From Engraulis encrasicolus (taxonomy: Eukaryota > Chordata > Actinopteri > Clupeiformes > Engraulidae): DNA of 64,000 bases. Positions 53,846 through 64,000 of this stretch are shown here, in pieces (position 1 is the stretch's first letter; every line of letters begins with the position of its first letter). Both the position numbers and the translations under genes were made by a program. The stretch is taken from assembly GCF_034702125.1 (NCBI RefSeq), contig NC_085878.1, positions 22,223,502 to 22,287,501 on the forward strand, written 5' to 3'. A model generated the notes under the pieces. The model had not been told where the DNA came from, ran no database searches, and worked only from the letters and a program-made list of their open reading frames with translations.

Positions 53846-53872
53846 TATGAAGTTTAGTTTAGTTTAGTTAGG
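53846..53872. repeat. Short (TTTAG)n repeat
   Basis: AGTTTAGTTTAGTTTAGTTA, about four units just after the SINE tail at 53835. Confidence 0.7.
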
Positions 53873-55339
53873 TAACATGTAGGTTGTGTGACAGCCTAAC
53901 AGCAAGCATCATAGAATATGCAGCCAAAGCTAATTTCAAATGCCCGTGCCTAGAAGGGCTTTTATAACAATACAGTAATATGGATACAGGTAAGTAGAAG
54001 TACTGTATGTAATTACAATACCAGCAGTATGATATTACATACCGTCATTACAGCTATGTAACCTCCCACTTGTAATTGAATTAACAACAGTTTTACTTCT
54101 TCTTTACACAACTTAGTACTTTAGTACAGATATAGAGGCTGTATTTTGTTGTGGACTGTCGTTTATGAGACAGAAACAGAAATCTGGTCTGTCGGACTCA
54201 GGCTTTATATGTTATTGTCTATCGCCGTTATTGCTGTCGGTGTAAATATCCCTGTCTGCTCTGTCCATCACTGTAATGACTGAGGGGGATTGGGCCTTCT
54301 GGTTTTCACCCCTTTTGGCAAATGTTTTTGTGTTACGTGCTTATTTATCTGCCGACGGAGTGTTTTACTTAAAGCGACAGGTCTGTTAGCGCGTGTGACT
54401 GACAAGGATCTTCAAATCAAGGCACCTGTCTGTCACTCGTCACCCCCTCCCTACCCCTGCCACCTTCTCTCAGCCGCACCCCTGCCACCTTCTCTCCTCC
54501 GCATCCACCTAGCCCTCCCCGCCCTCACCTCCTCCCCCAGCCCACCTCAAGGGACAGCACATTACCACTGAGCCAGAGCTCTCTCTCTCTCTCTCCTTTT
54601 CCCACCTAATGCATCTCACTCACCATCTTTAATGTGACAGCGAGCCCCTGTGGGTGCATTGATTGTATCGACCCTTAAGGGAATGGGAGTACATATTTAT
54701 ATCCCGCAAGCTGCTGTCGTTCACTGTATTGTCTTATCCCCTGGGTCACCGTCTAGCCTTTAAATATAGCCCTCGGGCATCTCTGCGTACGTCACCAATG
54801 GAAAGGGTTTTTTGTTTTTTCAATTTTTGCTTTCCCAAAACTGATCAACGTGATATGAGTGCATTTTTTTGGGGAGGCAGTATTACCATACCAAGAGTTT
54901 TTCCTTAAATCACAAGGCTTCCTTCTTGCCGCAGCTGCGGATGGGAAAAAAATACAATCCAAATAGGATTTATTGTGAACCATAACTGGCTCTTTGCTTC
55001 TTAACTAGATAAACACAAGACCTTGCTCTCTCTTTCTTGGAGTATAGGACGGGGCAAATCGGATTACCTTCTCTGCTGCAGCCGTATACAAGCCTAGTTA
55101 GCGGTGCTGTGAGCTGCCTACCTGTCCATCTGTGTGTACGCCCCTGTGTAGTTGGAGCCCGGCCAGTGGAAAATGGGCATTAGGTGAAGTGGCTCAGATG
55201 TGTCATTCATCAGAGTGCGTTTAGGCTGGGAGCGCACATTAATATTTCATAACATTGCCTAATGTCATACCTCCAAGTTTTCATTAGGAGCCGTTGCTAC
55301 ACTGCACAAGTGTGGCCCCCTGATAACAATACCACACAT

Positions 55340-55396
55340 GCACACACAGACGTGCATACACACACACACACGCGCACACACAAACACACACACACT
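55340..55396. repeat. Degenerate (CA)n microsatellite
   Basis: CA units with CGCG and ATGCAC breaks. Confidence 0.85.
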
Positions 55397-57007
55397 TGCT
55401 CACAGGGGTGGATTTGCAAGAGCATTTTTAGGATGCGTTGTACATCCATTCATTTTCTGTCTGCTATGAACAAGCGAGACACTTCCCCATCGCCACCAGA
55501 AATGGCATCGGGCCTCTAAAGTGGAATGTAGATTGTGGAATGTGAATGAAGAGTGTTCTGGAATGAGCTCAGTGGATACCAGGAAGCTTGTCACTTGTTC
55601 CGAATGACCACAAAAACTTCCGGGCTTGTCTCCTGATGGGCAGCCCGGAGTGGTGAGGCTGAGCAACAGACCAAACACGGGAACTAGACACCTGCTCTGC
55701 ACATGCCTTTGCTCTGTCTGTTCTCTGGTGCTACACACTAGTCCACTGGGAGCAGACTGGGTCATGCAGAAGCGAACTGAAAGAAAAAAAAACTGAAAAT
55801 GTGACAGGCAGCTGCCTCACCGCATGCAGCCTTGTGGAAAGCGTGTCCTGCGTACACATGGAATATTACTGACTGAAACTGCAGCAAATTTAATTAACAA
55901 CGAAACCTTTCACATATCTAAGCCTTGGATGACATAGCTAAGCAACAGGGGAGATATCTGCTTTTAATTAAAAACAGAGAAGATTTCTTTCAGCAGGGAG
56001 GCTAACATCAGACTATCCAGATCGCTCTGGCTGATGAAAAAACCCCACTGCAGATTTGTTTGTTAAGAGAAATACTCACAAAAAATCCCTCACAGCCTTC
56101 GTATGAATATCTGTTCAAAGCTGTGACCTCATGCACATGTGAAGAAACATGTGAAGACACATACATTTGAAGAAATACTATATGTTTTGCATTTTAACCA
56201 ATGGCTAGAGTTGCTTGATACCATTAATCTTATCAGTAATCAAGAGATGCATGAATCAAAAACTAAACGCAATCAAAGCAAAGGGAAAGTGAAATGTGTC
56301 CACATCACGTCACAACAAAAAAGCTCTGGCTATGCACATGGCCATTTCAGTTATATAAATGCACTTTGTTTAAAAGCTAGGATGGCATCAGAGGAAGACA
56401 GGATGAAAAACAGATCACTCCTGCCCTGCTCTGTCCCTGAAAGGCATGGTGCGCTGATGCTGCAAGCTCTCCAGAGGGCTGGGGAAGCTAAAATGGTGTT
56501 GTGACTGGGCTATTTTGGCCTTGGACGAGACAGGCTAGCGACAGCAAATGGCATAAAAAAAGAGGCGCGCACAGAATCACGCCATCACTAAGACATCTGC
56601 TCTATTGGTGCGACATAGCAGGCAGCTGTGGATCCAAAAATGAAAAACTCCAAAAAAAAAAGAAAAGAGAGGAAAAAAAGAAAAAAAAATGGTTAAGGAG
56701 CAGGCGGTGGGGGGGACTTGACAATTTAATGCAACAGTAGGGACCGAAGTATGAAACCAAATAAATGCATTTCTCAAACGTGTGCTTGCGCTCGCTGCCT
56801 GCTGCCTGGATCCAAACAGAACAGAGCAGAAGCGTGCCAGCTGCTCTCGTTTCCTGCACCAGCAGACAGAGAAAGGTGTTTAACCGATAATTGAGGTGGA
56901 AGCTAGACGTTGGCAATTACTAGGTTCTGAGGCCCGCACTTCACTCAGACCCTCATGGCTGTGGGTGCTGCCCCTGCTGGAGGGCCTTTTGGGCACCGGT
57001 GCTGCTA

Positions 57008-57168
57008 ACAAGCACACATACACACATGCACACATACACACATGCACGTGAGCGCACACACACGCACGCTCGCTGACACACACACACACACACACAGATA
57101 GATTGGTTCTGGTTTCTCTCTGTTAGTAAGGACAACAAGGCCACGTGCACACACAACCACACACACAT

Positions 57169-57219
<51 letters not shown>

Positions 57220-57230
57220 CACACACACAG
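57008..57230. repeat. Compound (CA)n/(CGCA)n microsatellites
   Basis: Degenerate CA at 57008-57098, then a CGCA array (57171-57206) and a clean CA run to 57229. Confidence 0.9.
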
Positions 57231-57310
57231 ATTATTTGTGCACACTATCTGGCCTGAAAAGATCACATAAACACATGTACACACTCACACACCCGCACTC
57301 CTCCCCCATC

Positions 57311-57312
<2 letters not shown>

Positions 57313-57360
<48 letters not shown>

Positions 57361-57366
57361 CACACA
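57313..57366. repeat. (CT)n then (CA)n compound microsatellite
   Basis: About 13 CT units followed directly by CA units. Confidence 0.9.
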
Positions 57367-57848
57367 CCTAAAACGCGCACAAAGATGACGAGTACGAGAC
57401 AGAAGTCCTGGCACAAAGTCAACGGCAAGGGTGCCAATGTGGCTCCTGTAATGCCACAAGCGTGGCCTGACCTTCCCTGTGTATTATCTCGTTAAAAGGT
57501 TGCCCTTCGCGTATTGACTACCTGTCTGATGTGGAATTTACAGAGACTGGCGTTTCAACGTGACACTGTCTGGTTCCTAAAGAACAGCATGGGTATAGAC
57601 TCTAAACATGTAGCACCGTACTGTGGCACAAAACGGCCAGCTGTCAATGTCAGGTTTCATGTTGTCTGCATCAAAGCGCGATGAGCTCCACTGATGATGA
57701 GGAACGTTGTCCCATCCCGACTTCCTGGTCCAGTTCAAAGGGGCATTCGTTAGAAATGTCCTTTGAAGTTAACCCTTATTGTGCTTGGTGAATGGGACCT
57801 TGACACATGGTGATGGCTGGGTCTGAGGAATGTGTGCATCAAATAGAA

Positions 57849-58231
57849 CAGGTGTTCTTCAGGAAATTCATCCTATATATTCTGTAATTTTTTCATGGAA
57901 AACTATATTTTCTTTTTTTATTTCACTCGATATTGGATCAGATCAGGATGAAAGCAGACCAAATCACTTTAGGTGGATGTGCTACCACACAGATATGCAG
58001 CATAAAGAAGTAGCATAAGAAGACACCTTACCTTACAGATCAGGTGTTCTTCTGGGAATTCTTCCTGTATATTCTGTAATTGTTTTCATGGAGAACTATA
58101 TATTTTTTTTATTTCACTCGATATTGGATCAGATCAGGATGAAAGCAGAACAAAATCACTTAAGGTGGATGTGTTGCCACACAGATATGCAGCATAAAGA
58201 AGCAGCAGAAGAAGACACTTTACCTTACAGA
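57849..58231. repeat. Tandem duplication, two units of about 192 bp
   Basis: Unit 1 starts at 57849 and unit 2 at 58041. Both contain CAGGTGTTCTTC, TTTCACTCGATATTGGATCA, CACACAGATATGCAGCATAA and CCTTACAGATC, with about 90% identity. Confidence 0.85.
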
Positions 58232-59170
58232 TCTACCTTCAATGCATGGAGCTCTATAGCATTTCCACATGCGGATATCACTTTCATATGAGCGATGAAA
58301 TAAAATGAATACATATGACCACGATTTAAAAAATGAATGTCAGTGTTAAAGTCAATTAACATGAAAAGGGAGTTTTATCTTGCGGCCATGAAAAAGGCCG
58401 TTTCAGCATCGCATAAGACAAAAAGTTATACAGACATTGGTTGACATGATTAGAGCTTTAATGAAAATTTAGGGACTTAAGATTAATTTTTTACTTTGGC
58501 TATATGCAGCTCTCAAACAACCCAACTAATTAATTCAACTGATAACAAGCCTATCACTATTCATTACTTTGTCTCGTAAAGGTGCATTTAAGGGCCTCGG
58601 AGCAGATTTCAAACTAATTGCAATTTATTCAGATGTACATCCGGTGCTAAAGCGTTTGAGGTCTTCGGCTTTAGATTTTAAAAAGGACTAGTATAGCTGC
58701 AAGGCCTGTCACAATCAGTTAGCTCTGTAGATATGTGGGTTTGCCGCAGAAAACAGAACATTTTGTTTCTGTATTATCTTCATTGTTAACCCTTTATATA
58801 CCAAACGCACAATGATATCCTTTTGTACTGGTCGTTCTCTGCCAGGTGATATATCTCCACTGTATGTACCGTACGCTTTAAGTGTCCCAGATATCGTTTA
58901 AGACCTCAGTTGGCACAATCACACTTAGTGCACACAGACCCCCTCATCATTCAGCGTTTATTTGACAGGGCCATTTACCCGTTCTTATCATTTAGCATTT
59001 ATCCTATTGCCCCTTTACCACTTTTTTCCACATATCATTCTCTATTTATCCTGTCCCTTTTAGTATTCTCGCAGGATTGCTCCATCTTAATTGGAAAGCA
59101 GAGTTAATTATCCCCCGGCCCACTGCTGGCACAGCCTCCGTGGAGCCTCTGGAGACTGGGAACGCTCTGG
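58232..59170. other. AT-rich DNA, possible conserved non-coding stretch
   Basis: 58500-58690 (CAACTAATTAATTCAACTGA; CAAACTAATTGCAATTTATT) is repeat-poor and rich in TAATTA-type homeodomain sites. Confidence 0.3.
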
Positions 59171-59246
59171 CACACACATGCAAAGGCACACACACACATA
59201 CACACACGCACGCACACACACACACGCACGCACGCATGCGCGCGCG

Positions 59247-59283
<37 letters not shown>

Positions 59284-59314
59284 ACACACACACACACACG
59301 CACACACACACACA

Positions 59315-59381
<67 letters not shown>

Positions 59382-59400
59382 TCTCACTCTCTCTCTCTCT
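59171..59400. repeat. Compound (CA)n-(CT)n microsatellite
   Basis: CA/CGCA units (59171-59317) switch sharply to about 40 CT units (59317-59400). The CA/CT order is the same as at 57313-57366, but reversed. Confidence 0.95.
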
Positions 59401-60556
59401 TAAGAGACATCCAAAGGGAGGGAGACGAGATGAATGCCACAGTCTTCCTTTTCTGTAGGGCCTGGGAACCCCATTCAGTTTGCGCTAGCCTAGTCCAAAC
59501 TTGGACTACTATACACAGCTCGGTTATTTGAGGTGATATCATCCGCAGTGTGTTCTCCATTGACACAACGTTAAGACCCAGAACAAAGAGACCTAATGAG
59601 AGTCTGAGAACAAATTAAAAAGCGATCCCGCATTGTGTGTGCTTCCTGGCTTGATCGAGCTCCTATACTCTCCCATTTCACAGTAACAACACTCACTCAT
59701 CCAGGCTCTGCTGGTATAACTAGTTTAAAAGGTGGACTAAATAAATGGCCACTTAATTTGACTTAATTTGATGACATGTTGGAGGTTGTTTTGGTTTTGT
59801 TTCAATGTATGGTGCAAAATATTTGTTTTTGACTTGACATGCAAATTTTACTTCCCACTGGCTCAGAATCAAATACAGATGCCATTAGAGTGAAAGCCTC
59901 TCATAGAAATAGAAAAGGCAAAACGAAGAACTCTCCATGCCCAACCTACTGCAACCGAGAAGATGTGAAAGTGCTTCCAATCCATTTTTGTGTCTGTATT
60001 CTACTTTCTTTTCATGTGTCCTCGCTGACACACTGTCGGCATAGCCATTTACTAGTCTGCAATTTAAATCATGGCCAACACTCTCACACACTAAAAGCAA
60101 CTGCTCATATTGTATAATTGCAAGCTCTGTACAGCACAGCAAGGTTCATAAAACTAAGTATCACCTCCATTTTATATGTACACATCGGATATATATTTAT
60201 TGTATCTAATTTGCTTTCCTTAGATGCATGGATTTGGAAAGAATGCCTGGGTATGTAGTGCAACAACAAAGAGAAATTCACTCATGTTCGAAGTGATCAT
60301 TGTGCCAACTGTAGGCATGTTTTACCACAACTGACTGGCAGCTCAACAACTGTAATGTTGCATGTGCCCTTTTTCACAGCCTTTTCCCCCTGTATGTTTT
60401 AAATTATTAAGTACGATTTTAAATATTCACCAATCTTTGGTTTCATTCCACATGAAATGCCCCCTTTTCTGATTGTTTGTTTTCTCCTATGGCACTCTCT
60501 CAGTATGATCACTTTCCTACGCCAATGCGTCCTTGCGTCCCTTCATAACCCATGAC

Positions 60557-60802
60557 CAGAGACAGACTTTCCATTAGGCAAAGCTAGGCAATTTCTTAGG
60601 GCCCCGACCAAATCAGCCCTCCACAGGGCCCCTCAACTGTCACACTCATATTAATTTGTCACTTGTGCAATCGAAAATATATATGAGACAAAACAATAAA
60701 ATGGCACCAAAACACAGAGTTCTAAGGACTTTGTTTTGTGTCTGACTTTTGAGGGCCCCAAATTAATATTTCGCCAAGGGACCCAAAATGGCTCCGCCTC
60801 TG
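60557..60802. mobile_element. hAT-type MITE, 246 bp
   Basis: The ends are CAGAGACAGACTTTCC and ATGGCTCCGCCTCTG. The flanks CCCATGAC (60549-60556) and CCCATGTC (60803-60810) agree at 7 of 8 bases. CTTAGGGCCCC near the left end and GAGGGCCCC near the right end are typical of this repeat type. Confidence 0.75.
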
Positions 60803-60810
60803 CCCATGTC

Positions 60811-63801
60811 TGGCAGTGTGTTTGCCGTCATCAGGCCACATTACAGCCAACCCCACCTGCGAACATTAAAGACACAGGATTTCTACGGCATTATATATAT
60901 GGACGGAGGCACTGTTTCAAGGCAGCGGGAGGAGAGGAACACAATATCTTACGCAGTGGGGAAGGATCCATGCAAATGACTAAAAAGACAACAACAGTGA
61001 GCGCAGGATAAAAGTGGGGAGGTGGTGACGATGATGATCATCGCATACTGCAGCAACAATACATTACACACGCGCATACTTTCGGGACTGACTGGGAAAG
61101 CCTGGGAGTGTGATGATTATGATGGTTTGTGATCATGACATGTCAGGGGAAAGATGACAAATGCAAAGTGTTGTGGAGCAAAGACAGTGTTAGTCAACGG
61201 CAGAACAGAGAGCCTGCCATAAATCTGTGCTGTAACTGGCTCTGTTATTGTATTTGTGCTGAATCTCGCTCAGTGTTTCAAACATATACTGTATACTGTA
61301 CTATTCTGTGGTCCACTAAACAGCCGTCATGTTGTTAAAGAAGAAACGTGTGCGTGCAGTTCAAGTAGAACAGTTTGGTCAAGAGTTTCTTACAGTAATT
61401 CTGTAAGTAATGTTGCTGAGACACCAACCTTTTCATGGCAAGTCAAGTATTATGCGAGATAGTTGCCATTTTGGGTGAAGGAAATGTAAATACACGCATG
61501 AGACGCTGTGTAATGTAAACAGTACAGCCAACCAATATTTTGGCAAGCTAATGCTATGCTCACCTGTCACTTCCAGTGAGGGCACAGTACATAATACCCA
61601 AACTTTTCCTCAACACTATGCACCACAGAACTCAGTGCACTTTGTGCACTATGCATTAACCTTGATTACACTGACACAAGTGTGCGATATGAGGTATGGG
61701 TACTGTCTCTTGTTTACAGTATGTCAGGAGAGAGAATATAGCCTTGATGAAGCCTTTTTACAGTGGACATTATAGTAATTAGATAAATGCCTCAATAAAT
61801 GAAAGGCATTATTCTTTAACAGCATTGTTTGCAGCTTTAACGCGACCCTGAATTAAGGTCAATTACAAATGTGTTACACGAACACTGCTCTTACTGTATT
61901 TCAGTGTATTAATCTACTTGTTGACAGCTGGATTTTGATGTGCTGAGTTTTTAAGTGCATGCACTTCAAGAGTTGAAGAGTATAAAGAGCTGAACATACG
62001 TTATATGCTCTGGTGGTCTTTGAAATATTACCTTGCACATACCTTACCTAGTTTTATGTTAAAGCAGCAAGTATATTTGTCAATGTTGGAATGATGTTTC
62101 CAACATCGTCTGAGAGGTTCATGAGCTTGTCACAACTGGGTGTCTCATCTGCATTTACTTTGCCTCTCCTTCTCCTCAATAGGTTATATAACCACACTAA
62201 GTACCGTAGTACATTTGGAGAAGTGGGCAATCATTGGTTCCTTAATATTGTTTCCAACTCGTACGGTGACAAAAGCGGAAAACTGTTTAGAGTTATTTGT
62301 TGTTATAAATGATGGTTGTTATTGTAATTCCACGTATACCTCCACATCTCCCCTTATCTTATAAACATGGGGCATACTTCAGCCCTGCTGAAACAACTAC
62401 AAACCTTGAATGCAACAACCGTACCATAACACTGGCCTTGCGCCTTCAGTTATTGTGCTTATAAACAACAGGGAACATAACACTTTTGTGTAATAAAATG
62501 TCTGGAATCTTTTAAATGGTCTCCCTGCAGCAACCACACATGCCCCCGCCTTCATATTAAACCCTCAACCGTGAATATGTGATGGTTCCCATAGTTGGGA
62601 AGGATAGATAGGTAGTTACTCTGCAATTCCTCTGGTTTTAGCGGAGCACAACATAACAAGGAGAAGAAATACGCACACTGCAGAGCCAACCATCACCCTC
62701 AGGCCTCCATGACGTATTTTTTCCATGCTAAAAAAAAAACCACACATCACCCTGTTGTGTTGGTGAAAAGAAAAGAAAAAGAAGAAAAAACTATTTTTTT
62801 GTATTTGCGTTTCAGGTAGGTAAGAATCAACACGAGGAAAGATTCCGCAAATCAATAATGACAGCCTTTCTCTCGAGGCTCTTGACGTTCAATAGAAGAG
62901 TGCAACATGCTTTGGGATAGGCTGACATTTTCTATCACACGTCACGGAAAACACAACCTGCCCTCAAGGGTAGCCGCTGCAGTTGTCAGGCAGAGAGAAA
63001 CTAACACAGCGCACAAGTCACAGAACCGAAATTGATTAAATTCTTGGTTCAAATGTAGGATGACATGTCATGCGGCAGCATCATAGTGGTGGCATCAGAC
63101 TGTGAGTTTGTGTGAGGGGCAAAGAACCAACTGACTAAGTAACTAAAATGTAATTATTCCAATTGTGCCAAGTTGTCAGATAATGAAGGATCAATGGTTG
63201 GTAAACAATGGCTTCATCAACTGCTTTCATCTATCTATAGAGAGCTGCCTAGGCCCATCTGCAATGACATTGGTACTACAGTAACACTGCAATATTTCAA
63301 TGGAGAGAAACATTTTTTTTTTATTGCACGGGTGTCATTGTTAACAGAGGTAGCAATGAAATAACAGGGTGGAATTGAACGGACAGTGCCCTTGGCCTCT
63401 GACACTCGTTATGTACAGTACAAGCAGAGAGAGAGAGAGAGAAAGTGAATGTGTCTCTGTAGAAAATACTATAATAATAGTTGACATTTAACTTAATGGT
63501 GGTGACAATGCTCCTCACAAAGGGCGATGCAATCAGGATACACTCTCAGCGAAACAATAATTTATAGCATCTATAACACCATAAATCACCACAAACCATC
63601 AATTTTATTTTCTTGCTCTGTGGCAGCTGAAGATGTGATTGTGGCTTCCATCAGCTGGAGCTTGATACTGGTTTGTCAGTGATACAGTACTGTAGCTCCC
63701 AGGGTAGCATTTTCTTTTGCGGTCAAGTGCTGTAATACCGATCCTGATGAGGTTCATGGAAAGGCTATCTACTGTATTTTGGAGGATGGCTTCAAACGCT
63801 C
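60811..63801. other. Unannotated AT-rich DNA
   Basis: No recognisable exon, RNA gene or element ends. Frames at 60736-61011, 61129-61462 and 62091-62364 resemble nothing known to me. Confidence 0.4.
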
Positions 63802-63931
63802 CAGGGTGTATTTCTGGAAAGCGTAGTTGCTAACTATGTTAGCTACTTTGTTGGTTGCAGTGCAATTTCCCATTGGCAACTACCGAATTTGCTAACTGCT
63901 AACAACTACGCTTTCCAGAAATGCACCCCTG
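63802..63931. mobile_element. hAT-like MITE, 130 bp
   Basis: CAGGGTGTATTTCTGGAAAG at the left is inverted against CTTTCCAGAAATGCACCCCT at the right. Inverted similarity covers most of each half (GCGTAGTTGCTAAC against GCTAACAACTACGC). No 8-bp duplication could be recognised. Confidence 0.65.
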
Positions 63932-64000
63932 CTTTGATGTTGAAGTGATTTTAAATGTATGCTGCTTGGGACGAGAGAGAAGTAAAAACCATGTGCCCAA

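Larger units (their letters stand above)
52976..57007. other. Unannotated DNA around the SINE at 53735
   Basis: Several low-complexity frames at 53062-53780 and 54290-54571 (Pro-rich pyrimidine tract at 54430-54545) show no domain. Nothing else identified. Confidence 0.35.

Overview
The window looks like non-coding nuclear DNA from a ray-finned fish; the species cannot be named from the sequence. The reasons are an AT-leaning background, very long CA/GT and GA/CT microsatellites every few kilobases, a tRNA-derived SINE ending in a style common in fish, many hAT-type miniature elements with 8-bp target-site duplications, TTAA-flanked miniature elements, and palindromic MITEs. There are no operons, no long uninterrupted genes, and no rRNA or tRNA gene that I can support. 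Nearly all long open frames are translated simple repeats (His-Thr, Cys-Val, Ser-Leu, Arg-Glu runs) or chance frames.

Only two stretches look protein-coding. At 30843-30904 (+) there is a short first coding exon with a signal-peptide-like start, ending in a consensus splice donor (AG|GTAAGG). It is preceded by a GA-rich leader and a TATA-like box near 30417. If it is real, everything to its right in the window would be a first intron of more than 33 kb. At 11382-11525 (-) there is a 48-codon fragment with the cysteine/tryptophan spacing of a junction between two thrombospondin type-1 repeats, as in ADAMTS/ADAMTSL/papilin proteins. It lacks a convincing splice acceptor and looks like an orphan exon or pseudogene fragment.

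Layout: 1-7.4 kb holds microsatellites, one SINE-like retroposon with a 15-bp target duplication (5777-6009) and unannotated DNA. 7.4-8.9 kb is a nested pair of DNA elements, a 1.39-kb TTAA-flanked element inside a small MITE whose empty relative lies at 27.2 kb. 11-13 kb has the TSR fragment and an hAT MITE. 18.2-23.6 kb is a dense transposon cluster: a hAT within a hAT, a nested inverted repeat, a 401-bp palindromic MITE, a nearly symmetrical 1.08-kb palindrome, and a hAT element carrying a LINE tail, spread over copies of an older repeated unit. 24-30 kb is mostly unique with small duplications and a TTAA MITE. 30-31.6 kb is the putative promoter and first exon among GA and GT tracts. 32-64 kb is AT-leaning putative intron with tandem duplications (34.5, 52.8, 57.9 kb), hAT MITEs (35.7, 45.9, 60.6, 63.8 kb), a SINE with a perfect 15-bp duplication (48.0 kb) and several unique stretches that could be conserved non-coding elements.

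The genes do not form a visible system. What can be read is mostly transposon history, in several places precise enough to reconstruct insertion order. I found no convincing new multi-gene system.
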